Of a stretch of 64,000 bases of DNA, positions 15,144 to 23,990 are shown in pieces; position 1 is the stretch's first letter; each line of letters starts with the position of its first letter. The DNA comes from Chryseobacterium cucumeris (lineage in GTDB: Bacteria; Bacteroidota; Bacteroidia; Flavobacteriales; Weeksellaceae), in NCBI RefSeq assembly GCF_016775705.1, contig NZ_CP068760.1, positions 3,224,001 through 3,288,000 of the forward strand, given 5' to 3'. The notes under the pieces are model-generated. The model was given only the letters and a program-made list of their open reading frames with translations. It did no database searches and was not told where the DNA came from. Both the position numbers and the translations under genes were made by a program.

Positions 15144-16022
15144 TTATGCTGAAAGTGGACGATCCACCAGTTCTTTTCTCTTCCTCCAGAAGAAATAAGC
15201 CACAACAGCTGTTGCAATGGGCAGCGCAATACCAAACTCATCAATATAATAGTTGGTGTTTCCCGTATCTACAGTTAGAGGAGTAAAAATAGACTGTATA
15301 AAAAGGTTATGACTGGCATGCAAAATAACCCCTGTCCATAAACTTCCGGATTTTAATCTTAACCATGTAAAGATGAAACAAGCGGCAAATATCATCACCG
15401 TAAAACACGAAAGAGCCAGCCATTTGGGGCCGCCTGTATTATAATTGGAGAAAAGCAGAAGAGGATAATGGTAGATCGACCATATCACACCCATCCAGAG
15501 AGAAGTAGCAGTATAGGAATTGATCTTGGCCAATTGAGGCGTCAGAAGACCACGCCAGCCTATCTCTTCTCCCAGTGCAGAGCCTACCGAACGTACCATA
15601 CCAAAACTACTCATCAGAATAATATACAGGATGATCGTAAGGCCATCAGAAAGGTTCCAGCCCATTCCTTTGCCAATTTCCGCTACAAATTCATGATTAT
15701 AAAAGCCGCCGGCACCGCTGATCCAGATGATGAGGTAAGGTACCAAACTATAAAGAACAGGAATACAATAGGCCATAATCTGGTATTTTGTCGGTTCCCA
15801 TTTCCATCCCAGGGAAGAAATGGGAATATTTCTGATACGGCAGGTAAGAAATGCAGCAATAGCGGGGCACCACATGACAATGGTTGCATAAGAGATTATT
15901 CCGCCGCCAAGTTTTCCGGTGCGGATACACATATAATAGACAGGAAGACAGAAAAGCAGGGTAAGAATGAGATAGGTAGCAATATTCTTCCTGACTTCGG
16001 ATTTGGATATTGTATTTTCCAT
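15144..16022 (-). CDS. CPBP-family intramembrane metalloprotease
   Basis: The 292-residue protein has about eight membrane helices and the CPBP/Rce1 signatures: GEEIGWRGLLTPQL (EExxxR motif) and the later HASHN histidine motif. The family comprises membrane-embedded proteases or protease-like proteins, some acting in bacteriocin self-immunity or prenyl-protein processing. The first helix follows a short cytoplasmic lead. It is divergently placed from an XRE regulator with a spacer of 172 bp. The substrate is unknown. Confidence 0.88.
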   Translation of the reverse strand: MENTISKSEVRKNIATYLILTLLFCLPVYYMCIRTGKLGGGIISYATIVMWCPAIAAFLTCRIRNIPISSLGWKWEPTKYQIMAYCIPVLYSLVPYLIIWISGAGGFYNHEFVAEIGKGMGWNLSDGLTIILYIILMSSFGMVRSVGSALGEEIGWRGLLTPQLAKINSYTATSLWMGVIWSIYHYPLLLFSNYNTGGPKWLALSCFTVMIFAACFIFTWLRLKSGSLWTGVILHASHNLFIQSIFTPLTVDTGNTNYYIDEFGIALPIATAVVAYFFWRKRKELVDRPLSA

Positions 16023-16194
16023 AAACTGATTTGGTGTTAAAGTTTATAAATGACTGAAAAATAGAAAGTTATTCTTAAATAAAAATACACTTATTTTTTA
16101 TATGAATAATAATTTAAACATCAGCGGATGTAAGAAAAGATTTTAATAATGAAAACAGTAAATTAGCCAAAATATTTTCCGAATACCCTCAACA

Positions 16195-16767
16195 ATGTCC
16201 AAGCTAAAAGCCATAAGAGAACAAAAAAATCTGACTCAGGAAGAACTGTCAGAACAATCAAAGATTTCTGTAAGAACCATTCAACGTATAGAATCGGGAA
16301 CAGAACCTAAAGGACATACCCTCAGAGCACTGGCACAGGCTTTAGGAATAGAAGAGATTGAATTGCAGCAGGATCAACCACAAATAATTTCAGAAACAGA
16401 TAAGGTTGAAATTGAAGTAAAAGAAGAGGAAGTTCCAATCAATTATTCATACATTAAAATCATTAACCTTTCCTCGTTAATATTTACTCTTTTACCGCCA
16501 CTCAATATTTTTGTCCCGCTTATTCTCATGTATAGTATGAAGCAGAGAAACAGTCTTGCAAGACAGATTATTTCCGTTCAGATGATCTGGACAGTGATGG
16601 CACCTATTACCTTCATGCTCGGCATCTTTTTAAAGTTCGGGAAACAGTTTACCCTGATCCTGATGATCCTCATTGTTCTCTCCAATGTATTTATTATCCT
16701 TCGGAATGCAGCCGAAATCGATAAGAATAAAAAACTCTATTTCAGACTGAAATTCAGTATGATATAA
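16195..16767 (+). CDS. XRE-type helix-turn-helix protein with membrane domain
   Basis: Residues 1-60 form a Cro/CI-type helix-turn-helix (IREQKNLTQEELSEQSKISVRTIQRIESG). After an acidic linker (about 62-82), residues 85-190 contain three or four membrane helices, similar to DUF4870-like modules. This is a known architecture for membrane-tethered regulators in Bacteroidota. The ATG at 16195 begins the HTH directly. It could sense membrane state and control a neighbouring gene such as the serine hydrolase downstream. The signal and target are inference. Confidence 0.82.
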   Translation: MSKLKAIREQKNLTQEELSEQSKISVRTIQRIESGTEPKGHTLRALAQALGIEEIELQQDQPQIISETDKVEIEVKEEEVPINYSYIKIINLSSLIFTLLPPLNIFVPLILMYSMKQRNSLARQIISVQMIWTVMAPITFMLGIFLKFGKQFTLILMILIVLSNVFIILRNAAEIDKNKKLYFRLKFSMI

Positions 16768-16771
16768 AACC

Positions 16772-16800
16772 TGTCGGGACTTTGTCGGGTTTTTGTCGGG
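16772..16800 (+). promoter_or_regulatory. Three TGTCGGG direct repeats at 11-bp spacing
   Basis: TGTCGGG occurs at 16772-16778, 16783-16789 and 16794-16800, an exact 11-bp period, starting five bases after the XRE gene stop and 55-83 bases before the serine hydrolase start. Period and placement suit cooperative binding on one DNA face. Confidence 0.4.
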
Positions 16801-16854
16801 TTCATTTTTAGCAGAAAAACAAAAGGAAATCGAATCTTTGTCAAAAAAATAACA

Positions 16855-18342
16855 ATGACAAAGTCTTCAAGGTTCACCCTTCCTTTTTTTATGCTGTTCA
16901 TGAGTGTCACGCAGGCACAAACAGAGAAAACAGATTCTCTGTATAAAACCATTATGTCGAAAGACAGCCTGTTTTTTTCTGTAGGCTACAATACCTGCAA
17001 CATCAAGCAGATGGAAAATCTGTTGAGCGAAAAGTTTGAATTTTATCATGACAAAGGAGGTTTTGAGGACAGGGAAAAATTTATCATTGATTTTAAAAAC
17101 GGATTATGTAAATCCCCGGAGACCTACCAGATAAGAAGAGTGCTTATTAATAAAAGCACAGAAATTTATCCCATGTATAAAGACGGAAAGATCTACGCTG
17201 CCATTCAGAATGGAGACCACCTTTTTTATGAGAAGATAGTAAATCATGCTGAAAAACTGGTTGGGGAAGCAAAATTTACCCATTTATGGATACTGGAAAA
17301 TGGTGAGTGGAAGCTTAAAAATTCATTGAGTTTTAATCATCATCCGAAGCAGACTACCGATAGTGAAACGATGTTTGATAACGATCATTCCATGCAAAGC
17401 TGGCTGAAAGAAAATAATATTCCTGCCCTGGGATTAGGAATTATAGAAGGAGGAAAGTTGCAGCAGGTGAAAGTTTTCGGTGAGATCAGGAAAGGGATTG
17501 CAGCACCTGATAATGCCTTGTTTAATGTCGCATCACTTACAAAACCTGTTACGGCAATGGTTGCATTACGATTGGTAAGTCTTGGGAAATGGAAGCTTGA
17601 TGAACCTCTTGATGCCTATTGGACAGATCCAGATATTGCCAACGATTCAAGGTATCAAAAATTAACCACCAGAATGATCCTGAGCCATCAGACAGGTTTT
17701 CCGAACTGGAGATGGATGAATGCAGATAAGAAACTGAACTTTCAGTTTGATCCCGGTACAAAATACCAATACTCAGGAGAAGGTTTTGAATACCTTCGGA
17801 AAGCACTGGAAAAAAAGCTTGGAAAATCACTGGATCAGCTGGCAAAAGAACTTGTTTTTCAGCCATTCGGGATGAATGATACCCATTATATCTGGGATCA
17901 GAATACCGACGAATCAAGATTGGCTATAGGATATGATAAAGATGGTAAACCTTATCCAACCGAAAAAAACAAAACGGCCAATGCGGCTGATGATCTTTAT
18001 ACTACGGTTGAAGATTACGGCAACTTTATGGTCAGTGTCATGAATAAGAAAAATCTGAAACCGGATGTTTTTCAGGAAATGATCAAAAAACAGGTCAAAG
18101 TAAAAGATCAAAAATATTTTGGACTGGGGTTTGAGATATACGACCTTGGAAACGGTGATTATGCCTTATCCCACGGCGGAGCTGATCAGGGAACACAATG
18201 TATTGCCATCATCATACCCGGCTCAGGGAAGGGAATTATAATTTTTACCAATATTGATGACGGTTATAAAGTATATGAGAAGTTGGTTCTTCATTATCTG
18301 GGTAATGAAGGAAAGCAAATTGTAGATATAGAAACCAGATAA
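16855..18342 (+). CDS. Secreted serine hydrolase, class C beta-lactamase/penicillin-binding fold, with N-terminal SnoaL-like domain
   Basis: The 495-residue protein has an N-terminal signal peptide (FTLPFFMLFMSVTQAQ). A DUF4440/SnoaL-like domain spans about residues 35-160 (MENLLSEKFEFYHDKGGFEDREKF). The beta-lactamase-like domain runs from about 180 to 490. Catalytic motifs are Ser227-Leu-Thr-Lys230 in NVASLTKPVTAM, a Tyr motif in YQYSGEGFEYL, and HGG near residue 440. Family members include DD-peptidases, esterases and beta-lactam hydrolases; the fused N-terminal domain argues against a plain antibiotic-resistance AmpC enzyme. It probably acts in the periplasm. The pairing of domains is seen in flavobacterial serine hydrolases. 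Confidence 0.88.
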   Translation: MTKSSRFTLPFFMLFMSVTQAQTEKTDSLYKTIMSKDSLFFSVGYNTCNIKQMENLLSEKFEFYHDKGGFEDREKFIIDFKNGLCKSPETYQIRRVLINKSTEIYPMYKDGKIYAAIQNGDHLFYEKIVNHAEKLVGEAKFTHLWILENGEWKLKNSLSFNHHPKQTTDSETMFDNDHSMQSWLKENNIPALGLGIIEGGKLQQVKVFGEIRKGIAAPDNALFNVASLTKPVTAMVALRLVSLGKWKLDEPLDAYWTDPDIANDSRYQKLTTRMILSHQTGFPNWRWMNADKKLNFQFDPGTKYQYSGEGFEYLRKALEKKLGKSLDQLAKELVFQPFGMNDTHYIWDQNTDESRLAIGYDKDGKPYPTEKNKTANAADDLYTTVEDYGNFMVSVMNKKNLKPDVFQEMIKKQVKVKDQKYFGLGFEIYDLGNGDYALSHGGADQGTQCIAIIIPGSGKGIIIFTNIDDGYKVYEKLVLHYLGNEGKQIVDIETR

Positions 18343-18453
18343 CAGATTGTTTTTTAAGGGTTAAATAATGATGTGATAAATCTTTGTATCTTCGGGGTAT
18401 CAATCTGAAAACAAGAAAGATAATCAAAATATATGTTTTCAGGATGAAATAGT

Positions 18454-18882
18454 ATGGACAGAAAAAAAACGAAAGCTATGTGGCAATATTATATCATCCT
18501 TGCAGCAGGAATCATTCTGTTTGCAGCAGCATTAATGAGCTTTAAAAATACTCTTTCATTCTTAAAAAAAGCAGAAAAGGCAACGGCAACCGTTACCTCA
18601 TTAAGGGAATATGAATCAGAGGGAACCGTATTCAGTCCGGTCTTTACCTTCCGGTCCCAAAATAATATGGAACATACTTTTGAACTGGCGGAAGGAACCA
18701 ATCCCTCGGCCTGGGCCATTGGAGAAACAGAGACTGTGATCTACGATCCTGAGGATCCTTCCTCAGTAAGTTTATATACCTATTTCAGAATTTTTGCCTG
18801 GCCTTTAATCCTGATTTCAATAGCACTGCCACTACTGGTGGTGGGAAGCGGGTATTTTATTGCAGAACGGTTTTTAAAATAA
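18454..18882 (+). CDS. DUF3592 membrane protein
   Basis: The 142-residue protein has an N-terminal membrane helix (YYIILAAGIILFAAALM) and a C-terminal one (PLILISIALPLLVVGSGYF). A beta-rich extracytoplasmic middle contains TATVTSLREYESEGTVFSPVFTF and the typical VIYDPEDPSSV motif. This fits DUF3592, whose biochemical role is not established. The start follows a 111-bp gap after the serine hydrolase and it is probably a separate unit. It is convergent with the cyclase-family gene. Confidence 0.8.
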   Translation: MDRKKTKAMWQYYIILAAGIILFAAALMSFKNTLSFLKKAEKATATVTSLREYESEGTVFSPVFTFRSQNNMEHTFELAEGTNPSAWAIGETETVIYDPEDPSSVSLYTYFRIFAWPLILISIALPLLVVGSGYFIAERFLK

Positions 18883-18923
18883 TCTTCATTATCAATTTCT
18901 TGAGCTGTTTTCAAGGAAACTCT

Positions 18924-19820
18924 TTATAAGTTTTGTTGTACTGAAGCAAAGGCCCTTACCGGAAAAGTTCCGGCTCCTTTGAATTTTGGAGGGGCAGCCG
19001 TAAAGGTAAAACCTTCATCAGGAAGCTGTTCCAAACGACAAAGATGCTCCGCAATTACTATTTCATCGCCCAGAAGAATGGTGTGTACGGGACGGTTTTT
19101 GCCTTTTGTGTTATCAATATTATGAGAGTCAATCCCTACAAGTTTTACCTGGCAGTCTTTAAGATATTCTGCCGCGCTTTGCGTAAGGTAAGGATGATTT
19201 TCATAATACGTCTCCGTATTCCAGTGGCTATCCCATCCCGTATGGATAAGTACCGCTTTATTTCTGATTTCCCGGTTTCTGAGATATTGATCTGTAATCT
19301 CCAATGTTTCCGTATAAGGAATCCGGATTACTACCGCCTCTAATTCAGCCAGTTTTTCCAGTTCCATTTCAGCGGTGTCTTTTCCGTTTTCAAACCTGTG
19401 GAAAGGACAGTCGATATAAGTTCCTGTATTCGTAACCATTTCAATCTTACCAATTTGAAACGAAGTTCCTTCCTCATACAATTTCTGAGATTCCGTTCTG
19501 CTGAGATAATCACAGATGTGAGGAGCGGGAAGCCCTTTATAAGTAATAAGTCCTTCTTCAATCGTGTGGCTCAGATCGATCAGCCGTTCCACAGGAGGTT
19601 TTTGTTGTACAGTCTTTCTTTTATGGGGTTCGTTAATGACCTGCTTATTCAGGATATTGACTTTACCAGCCATAAGAAGCCGGAGATCATCAATAATATA
19701 ATCAATCAGTTCCTGGTCTGTAATATGATCTCCTGCAATGTCAAGTCTGAATTCTTCCCCTTTAAGGCTTCCCCCATTGGTAAAATACACTTCAAAATCA
19801 AATTGTACCCTTTTGTCCAT
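18924..19820 (-). CDS. Cyclase-family (kynurenine formamidase-like) metal hydrolase with N-terminal extension
   Basis: The C-terminal ~220 residues match the cyclase/KynB family: LIDLSHTIEEGLITYKGLP, GTYIDCPFHRF (the HxGTHxDxPxHF-type metal motif, with Tyr for the usual His), GIDSHNID and HTILLGDEIVIAEHL. Members hydrolyse N-formylkynurenine or related amides and esters using zinc or manganese. The first ~75 residues are an additional domain with an acidic DQELIDYIIDDLRLLMAGKV stretch, unusual for KynB. It lies 31 bp behind a Crp-like regulator in the same orientation, a likely regulator-target pair. The substrate is uncertain. Confidence 0.82.
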   Translation of the reverse strand: MDKRVQFDFEVYFTNGGSLKGEEFRLDIAGDHITDQELIDYIIDDLRLLMAGKVNILNKQVINEPHKRKTVQQKPPVERLIDLSHTIEEGLITYKGLPAPHICDYLSRTESQKLYEEGTSFQIGKIEMVTNTGTYIDCPFHRFENGKDTAEMELEKLAELEAVVIRIPYTETLEITDQYLRNREIRNKAVLIHTGWDSHWNTETYYENHPYLTQSAAEYLKDCQVKLVGIDSHNIDNTKGKNRPVHTILLGDEIVIAEHLCRLEQLPDEGFTFTAAPPKFKGAGTFPVRAFASVQQNL

Positions 19821-19851
19821 TATTAAAATATTTAGACAAAAGTGAAGAAAA

Positions 19852-20460
19852 TCAGATTCTGTTTACTTGACTTAAATCAATTTGCTTTATTTTTTTACTT
19901 CGGATCCTGCTTAAGGTTTCAGGACTCATCCCCAGATAAGAAGCAATATGGAAAAGAGGAATTCTGGTTTCAGAATGCGGAAACTGTTCAAGAAAATAAA
20001 GATACCGTTCATAAGAATCCTGAAGCAGGAAAGAGCTTTCACGGCGGCATTTTTTAATAAACTCTTTCGTAAGGATTTGATTCATGAACTGATGCCATTT
20101 CGGATCTTTTAAAAGCTTGTCTGTCAGTTTTTTGGGAAGAATAATAATTTCTGAAGCTTCCAGACATTGAAAATTAAGAGATGTTTTTTCGCCGGTCAGA
20201 TAGCTTGTCAGTGCTGTAAAAAAATCGTGTTCAAAGAAAAATTCAGTGTTGATCTCTCTATGGTTTTTTATATAAAAACTTCTGATAACTCCTTTTTGAA
20301 GAAAAAAAAGGCTGTCTGCCGTTGAGTTTTCCCGTATGACATAACTGTTGCTTTCCAGATGCCATACTTTTGCTTCGGCAAGGATCATTTCTTTCTCCTC
20401 ATCGGTAAGATCAAACAAAGGATATAGTGCTGTTTCGAAGAAAGGAGTAAGATTATGCAT
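19852..20460 (-). CDS. Crp/Fnr-family transcriptional regulator
   Basis: The 202-residue protein has a cyclic-nucleotide-binding-like domain (SYVIRENSTADSLFFLQKGVIRSF) and a C-terminal winged helix (IPLFHIASYLGMSPETLSRIRS). It is distantly like the regulator at 1254. Ligand residues of true cAMP receptors are not evident. It precedes the cyclase-family gene by 31 bp. On the minus strand that gap contains CACTTTTG, one base off the Bacteroidota promoter box, in the same relative position as the exact box after the first Crp-like gene. Confidence 0.87.
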   Translation of the reverse strand: MHNLTPFFETALYPLFDLTDEEKEMILAEAKVWHLESNSYVIRENSTADSLFFLQKGVIRSFYIKNHREINTEFFFEHDFFTALTSYLTGEKTSLNFQCLEASEIIILPKKLTDKLLKDPKWHQFMNQILTKEFIKKCRRESSFLLQDSYERYLYFLEQFPHSETRIPLFHIASYLGMSPETLSRIRSKKIKQIDLSQVNRI

Positions 20461-20519
20461 CGTTTTGAAGGTTTAAACAGTGAACAGAAACTGCAGCTGC
20501 AAAAATGCAGCCCTTAGTT

Positions 20520-21065
20520 CTATTTTACTTTTTCAAGAAGATATAACTTACCACCGGAAAATCCCTGTTTAGGCATAAGATTGCCTTCCAGAACCATTGT
20601 TTTATTGGTTACATCGATAACGGAAATATAGCTATTGGAATTGTATTCGATATAATTCTCCTTTTCCTTCGTTGAAGGATTTTTTCCGAATTCCATTGAA
20701 TATTTTACCCAATCTTCATCCTGTGTGCTGCAATGTACGGGCTTGAATTTAGACTTTTTAGCCTTGAAAACAATCTGATCAAAACCTTCCGTACATTCTG
20801 AAGTAAATGATCCGTCAGGATTCTGATCTTTTGAAAAATCTTCAAAAGAACCACGGTAAACGCCCACTACTTTCCAGGTACCATCCAGACGGTCTTCATC
20901 AATTTTCCCCTTTGCTTTGCTCACTGCCCAGCTGATTCCGTTAACGGTTCCCTTTACCGCTTTGTAACTTAAATTTACCGCTCCGGAAACCACTTTAGTA
21001 GCTGTTCTTACCACACATGAATGGAGAACGAATACAGCCGAAGCCAGCAATAGGAATTTCTTCAT
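20520..21065 (-). CDS. Putative lipoprotein, unknown function
   Basis: The 181-residue protein starts with a lipoprotein signal peptide (LLLASAVFVLHSC, lipid-attachment Cys17). Positions 20-55 are a Val/Ala/Lys-rich segment. The remaining beta-rich domain begins LDGTWKVVGVYRG and resembles lipocalin-like domains in which a GTW motif starts the barrel. That comparison is tentative. It should be attached to the outer or inner membrane facing the periplasm. It stands alone, divergent from the hydrolase at 21293. Confidence 0.72.
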   Translation of the reverse strand: MKKFLLLASAVFVLHSCVVRTATKVVSGAVNLSYKAVKGTVNGISWAVSKAKGKIDEDRLDGTWKVVGVYRGSFEDFSKDQNPDGSFTSECTEGFDQIVFKAKKSKFKPVHCSTQDEDWVKYSMEFGKNPSTKEKENYIEYNSNSYISVIDVTNKTMVLEGNLMPKQGFSGGKLYLLEKVK

Positions 21066-21292
21066 TTTGTCAATTTTTTCAGATACGAAGATAGTGCTTT
21101 TAGAAAAAAATTATAGTGATGAATAATGTTTTTGTCTATTAACATCATAATATATAGCGCTATTGTTTTTTCTCCTGTCCGGTTTACCGCCCGAAAATCA
21201 GTATTCAACGTTTAATATGACCTGTTCAAAGTATTTGTTCTTATTCCGATCTCTGCTTTGCCATAATTTTACCATCACAAAACATCACTATT

Positions 21293-22342
21293 ATGAATAC
21301 TACATTGAACTTCAGAAAAAAAATACAATCCGTTTTGTCCCTGATTATTTTTATGGGAACAGGATTATTGTCTTTACACGCACAGACATATACCACGGGT
21401 GAAAAAGACCTGGAAAACACAGCGGTCAGATCTGCGTTTCAAAATACAAAGCAAATCAAAGCCGGGTTGTTGAACGTTGGATATGCAGAAGTAGGTCCGG
21501 CCAAAGGAAAACCGGTTATCCTTCTTCATGGATGGCCCTATGATATCCATAGTTTTGAAGAGTCCTCCGCTATACTTGCTGAAAAAGGTTACCGTGTTCT
21601 GGTCCCTTATTTAAGAGGGTATGGTACAACGACCTTTGTTTCTCCCAATACAAAACGAAACGGTCAGCAGAGTGCTGTTGCATTGGATATCATCGCTTTT
21701 ATGGATGCCCTGAAAATAGATAAGGCCATCATTGGTGGTTTCGACTGGGGTGCAAGAACCGCAGATATCATGGCAGCACTGTGGCCTGAACGATGCACCG
21801 GACTGGTAGCGGTAAGCGGCTATTTGATTGGAAGTCCAAAGGCAAACGAAAAACCTTTGCCTCCGAATGCCGAGCTGTTATGGTGGTATCAGTATTACTT
21901 TTCAACGGAAAGAGGGTATAAAGGTTACAAAGCAAATACTACATCATTTAACAAATTGATATGGAAAACGGCTTCCCCAAAATGGACTTTTGATGACCAG
22001 ACCTATGAACGTTCTGCCAAAGCATTCGATAATCCTGATCATGTGGATATTGTAATTCACAATTACCGCTGGCGTCTGGGATTGGCTAAAGGAGAAAAAC
22101 AATACGATGCGCTTGAAGCTAAACTGGCAAAATCTCCATCGATTACAGTTCCAACCGTTACTTTGGAAGGCGATGCCAACGGAGCTGCATTTCCTGCACC
22201 GGAAAGTTATGCTTCAAAATATACAGGTCAATATGCACATCATACTTTAACGGGTGGAATTGGACACAATTTACCACAGGAAGCTCCAAAAGCATTTGCA
22301 GATGCAATCATAGAGGTGGATTCTATGTCGCAAATCAGATAA
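21293..22342 (+). CDS. Secreted alpha/beta-hydrolase, epoxide hydrolase/haloalkane dehalogenase-like
   Basis: The 349-residue protein has a signal peptide (VLSLIIFMGTGLLSLHAQ), an oxyanion HGWP motif in VILLHGWPYDIHSFEE, the nucleophile Asp in GGFDWGARTADIM, and a late catalytic His in GIGHNLPQEAP. An Asp nucleophile followed by Trp-Gly marks the epoxide-hydrolase/dehalogenase branch rather than serine esterases. Export to the periplasm is predicted, which is unusual for detoxifying epoxide hydrolases. A strong terminator follows. The substrate cannot be inferred. Confidence 0.85.
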   Translation: MNTTLNFRKKIQSVLSLIIFMGTGLLSLHAQTYTTGEKDLENTAVRSAFQNTKQIKAGLLNVGYAEVGPAKGKPVILLHGWPYDIHSFEESSAILAEKGYRVLVPYLRGYGTTTFVSPNTKRNGQQSAVALDIIAFMDALKIDKAIIGGFDWGARTADIMAALWPERCTGLVAVSGYLIGSPKANEKPLPPNAELLWWYQYYFSTERGYKGYKANTTSFNKLIWKTASPKWTFDDQTYERSAKAFDNPDHVDIVIHNYRWRLGLAKGEKQYDALEAKLAKSPSITVPTVTLEGDANGAAFPAPESYASKYTGQYAHHTLTGGIGHNLPQEAPKAFADAIIEVDSMSQIR

Positions 22343-22362
22343 AAATCTGAAAGAATTACAAC

Positions 22363-22398
22363 AAAACCACTGCTCAACAACAGTGGTTTTTATTTATT
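22363..22398. terminator. Bidirectional terminator
   Basis: AAAACCACTG (22363-22372) pairs perfectly with CAGTGGTTTT (22381-22390) around an 8-base loop, with a T run following. It separates the convergent genes ending at 22342 and 22409. Confidence 0.88.
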
Positions 22399-22408
22399 TT
22401 ATCCTAAA

Positions 22409-23551
22409 CTAGTTTTTAGATTCTTCTTCAAGCTTCAGCTTATTTACCAAAGGATTGGCATACATGGCCAGGAAATACTCTCTGGAAACAGGATCTGAAG
22501 GATCTATGCGCATTTCAAGTCTGCGGACAAACAACTGTTTTTCCTGCTCCGTATATTCGGAAGCGTAAGTATTGGTGTTGTGAAGCAGATCATAGGCAAT
22601 GTACTTGGTTGGCCAAAGTTTATAATTACTGATGATAGAACGGTCAATCACCTGTGCAATGGCCTGCAGCTGTTTGTTTTTGTTGTCAATGGTCGCTGCA
22701 ATTTCATCCAGTTCTTTATCCAGAACATCACCGGCATGAAGGTGAATGCGTTTCTTTTGACCCAGAATTCCGCTGATAATGTTGGTGAAATCTTCATTTT
22801 TCCCTTTAATGTATTCCTCATCCCTGTGCTGTGCAAGCAGCTGAGGCATTTTTAAGGAATCTGTAGGATCATACTCATAGGAGATAGAGATAGGAACAAT
22901 CTTTAAGGATTTAAAATAATCTGTCAATGATTGGTCTCCGGCTGCCATGGCAAGCATTTTCAAAACACCTTGCTGGGTAGAATCGTTGCCGTCTTTGGTA
23001 CGGCCTTCACGCTGGGCAATCCATACAGAACGGTTTTCCTGAAGCAGAAGCTCTTTAATATATTCAGACATGGTCTGTGAGCTTGTCAGCTGTTCACGAA
23101 GGGGCAGACCTCTTTGTACCAAAAAATTCCGGTTCAGTTTTGCCAGCACGTTTAAGAACTTTTTACGGACAAGATTATCACCAATGGCAGAAGCAGTCAT
23201 TACATAACCTCCTTCCAGCAATACCAGATTAAGCAGTGAAGTATCCAGAACGATATCCCTGTGGTTCGAGATGAATAGGTAAGCAGTGTTTTTATCCAGC
23301 TTATCAAATCCAGAAGTCGTTAAACCGTCAGAACTTTTTGCAAGGATCTGGCGAACGGCAAAGGCCACAAACTGATGCTGAAAATCACTGATGGAATGAA
23401 CATTCTTAAACTGTTCCAGCCAAACCTGCTCATCTGTATCAGGAAAAGTAAAATTCATAAAGGCTTTCATCATGGGATCACGGGCAATGCTCTGTAATCT
23501 CTCATTCACTTCCTGATCATAGAAATACCGGATTTCATCAAACTTAGACAT
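22409..23551 (-). CDS. Acyltransferase of the PlsC/1-acylglycerol-3-phosphate family
   Basis: The 380-residue protein carries the glycerolipid acyltransferase motif H-x4-D in LFISNHRDIVLD (about residue 95) and the substrate-binding EGRTKDGND motif about 90 residues later. The surrounding regions are longer than in classical PlsC (about 240 residues), as is common for the Bacteroidota variants. It should transfer acyl chains to a lysophospholipid or related acceptor at the inner membrane. It stands as a single gene with a terminator in front of the convergent neighbour. Confidence 0.82.
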   Translation of the reverse strand: MSKFDEIRYFYDQEVNERLQSIARDPMMKAFMNFTFPDTDEQVWLEQFKNVHSISDFQHQFVAFAVRQILAKSSDGLTTSGFDKLDKNTAYLFISNHRDIVLDTSLLNLVLLEGGYVMTASAIGDNLVRKKFLNVLAKLNRNFLVQRGLPLREQLTSSQTMSEYIKELLLQENRSVWIAQREGRTKDGNDSTQQGVLKMLAMAAGDQSLTDYFKSLKIVPISISYEYDPTDSLKMPQLLAQHRDEEYIKGKNEDFTNIISGILGQKKRIHLHAGDVLDKELDEIAATIDNKNKQLQAIAQVIDRSIISNYKLWPTKYIAYDLLHNTNTYASEYTEQEKQLFVRRLEMRIDPSDPVSREYFLAMYANPLVNKLKLEEESKN

Positions 23552-23990
23552 GCGGTTAGGTAAAAATTAAAACTTTTTGCAAAAGAACGAAAATTTATCG
23601 GGGGAGAGGGTATAAAGGGTGTTAAAGTATTATGAAGGGCGTAGGAGTTGGTTGAAACAGCTGTACAATAAGTATCATGACGCGCTCCTTCATCCGTTCA
23701 CTATGCACACATAAACAAACACACACAAATAAACGTTGCGGATAGACTAAGTGAATAGTCTGTAGTATGTTGAAGCAAGTAACTATTCACGTACACACCA
23801 ATAAACGTTGTGGATAAGCTAAGCGAGCAGTTTGTATTATGTCTGAAGCAAGTAACTATGCACAAACAAACGTAAATACAAATAAGCGCCCACTTTGTCA
23901 TTCCGACAATAATTAGCTGTGCACGCACACAGAAACATCCACCTAGTCATTCCGCAGGAATCTAAACTTTTATAATAATCGAAATTTACC
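23552..23990. repeat. Intergenic stretch with a degenerate 72-bp tandem repeat
   Basis: No gene is supported. ATAAACGTTG recurs at 23729 and 23801, and the following ~70 bases (ending in gaagcaagtaactat) are similar in both units, giving two tandem copies with a 72-bp period. CA-rich words such as acacacaaat flank them. A 75-codon minus-strand frame is low-complexity and not credible. Confidence 0.5.

Noticed and set aside
16855..18342. AmpC-type resistance beta-lactamase
   Set aside because: The fold motifs fit, but the extra SnoaL-like N-terminal domain and general divergence favour a serine hydrolase of other function.
23701..23928. 75-codon minus-strand open frame
   Set aside because: Low-complexity Cys/Leu-rich translation of CA-rich repeats.
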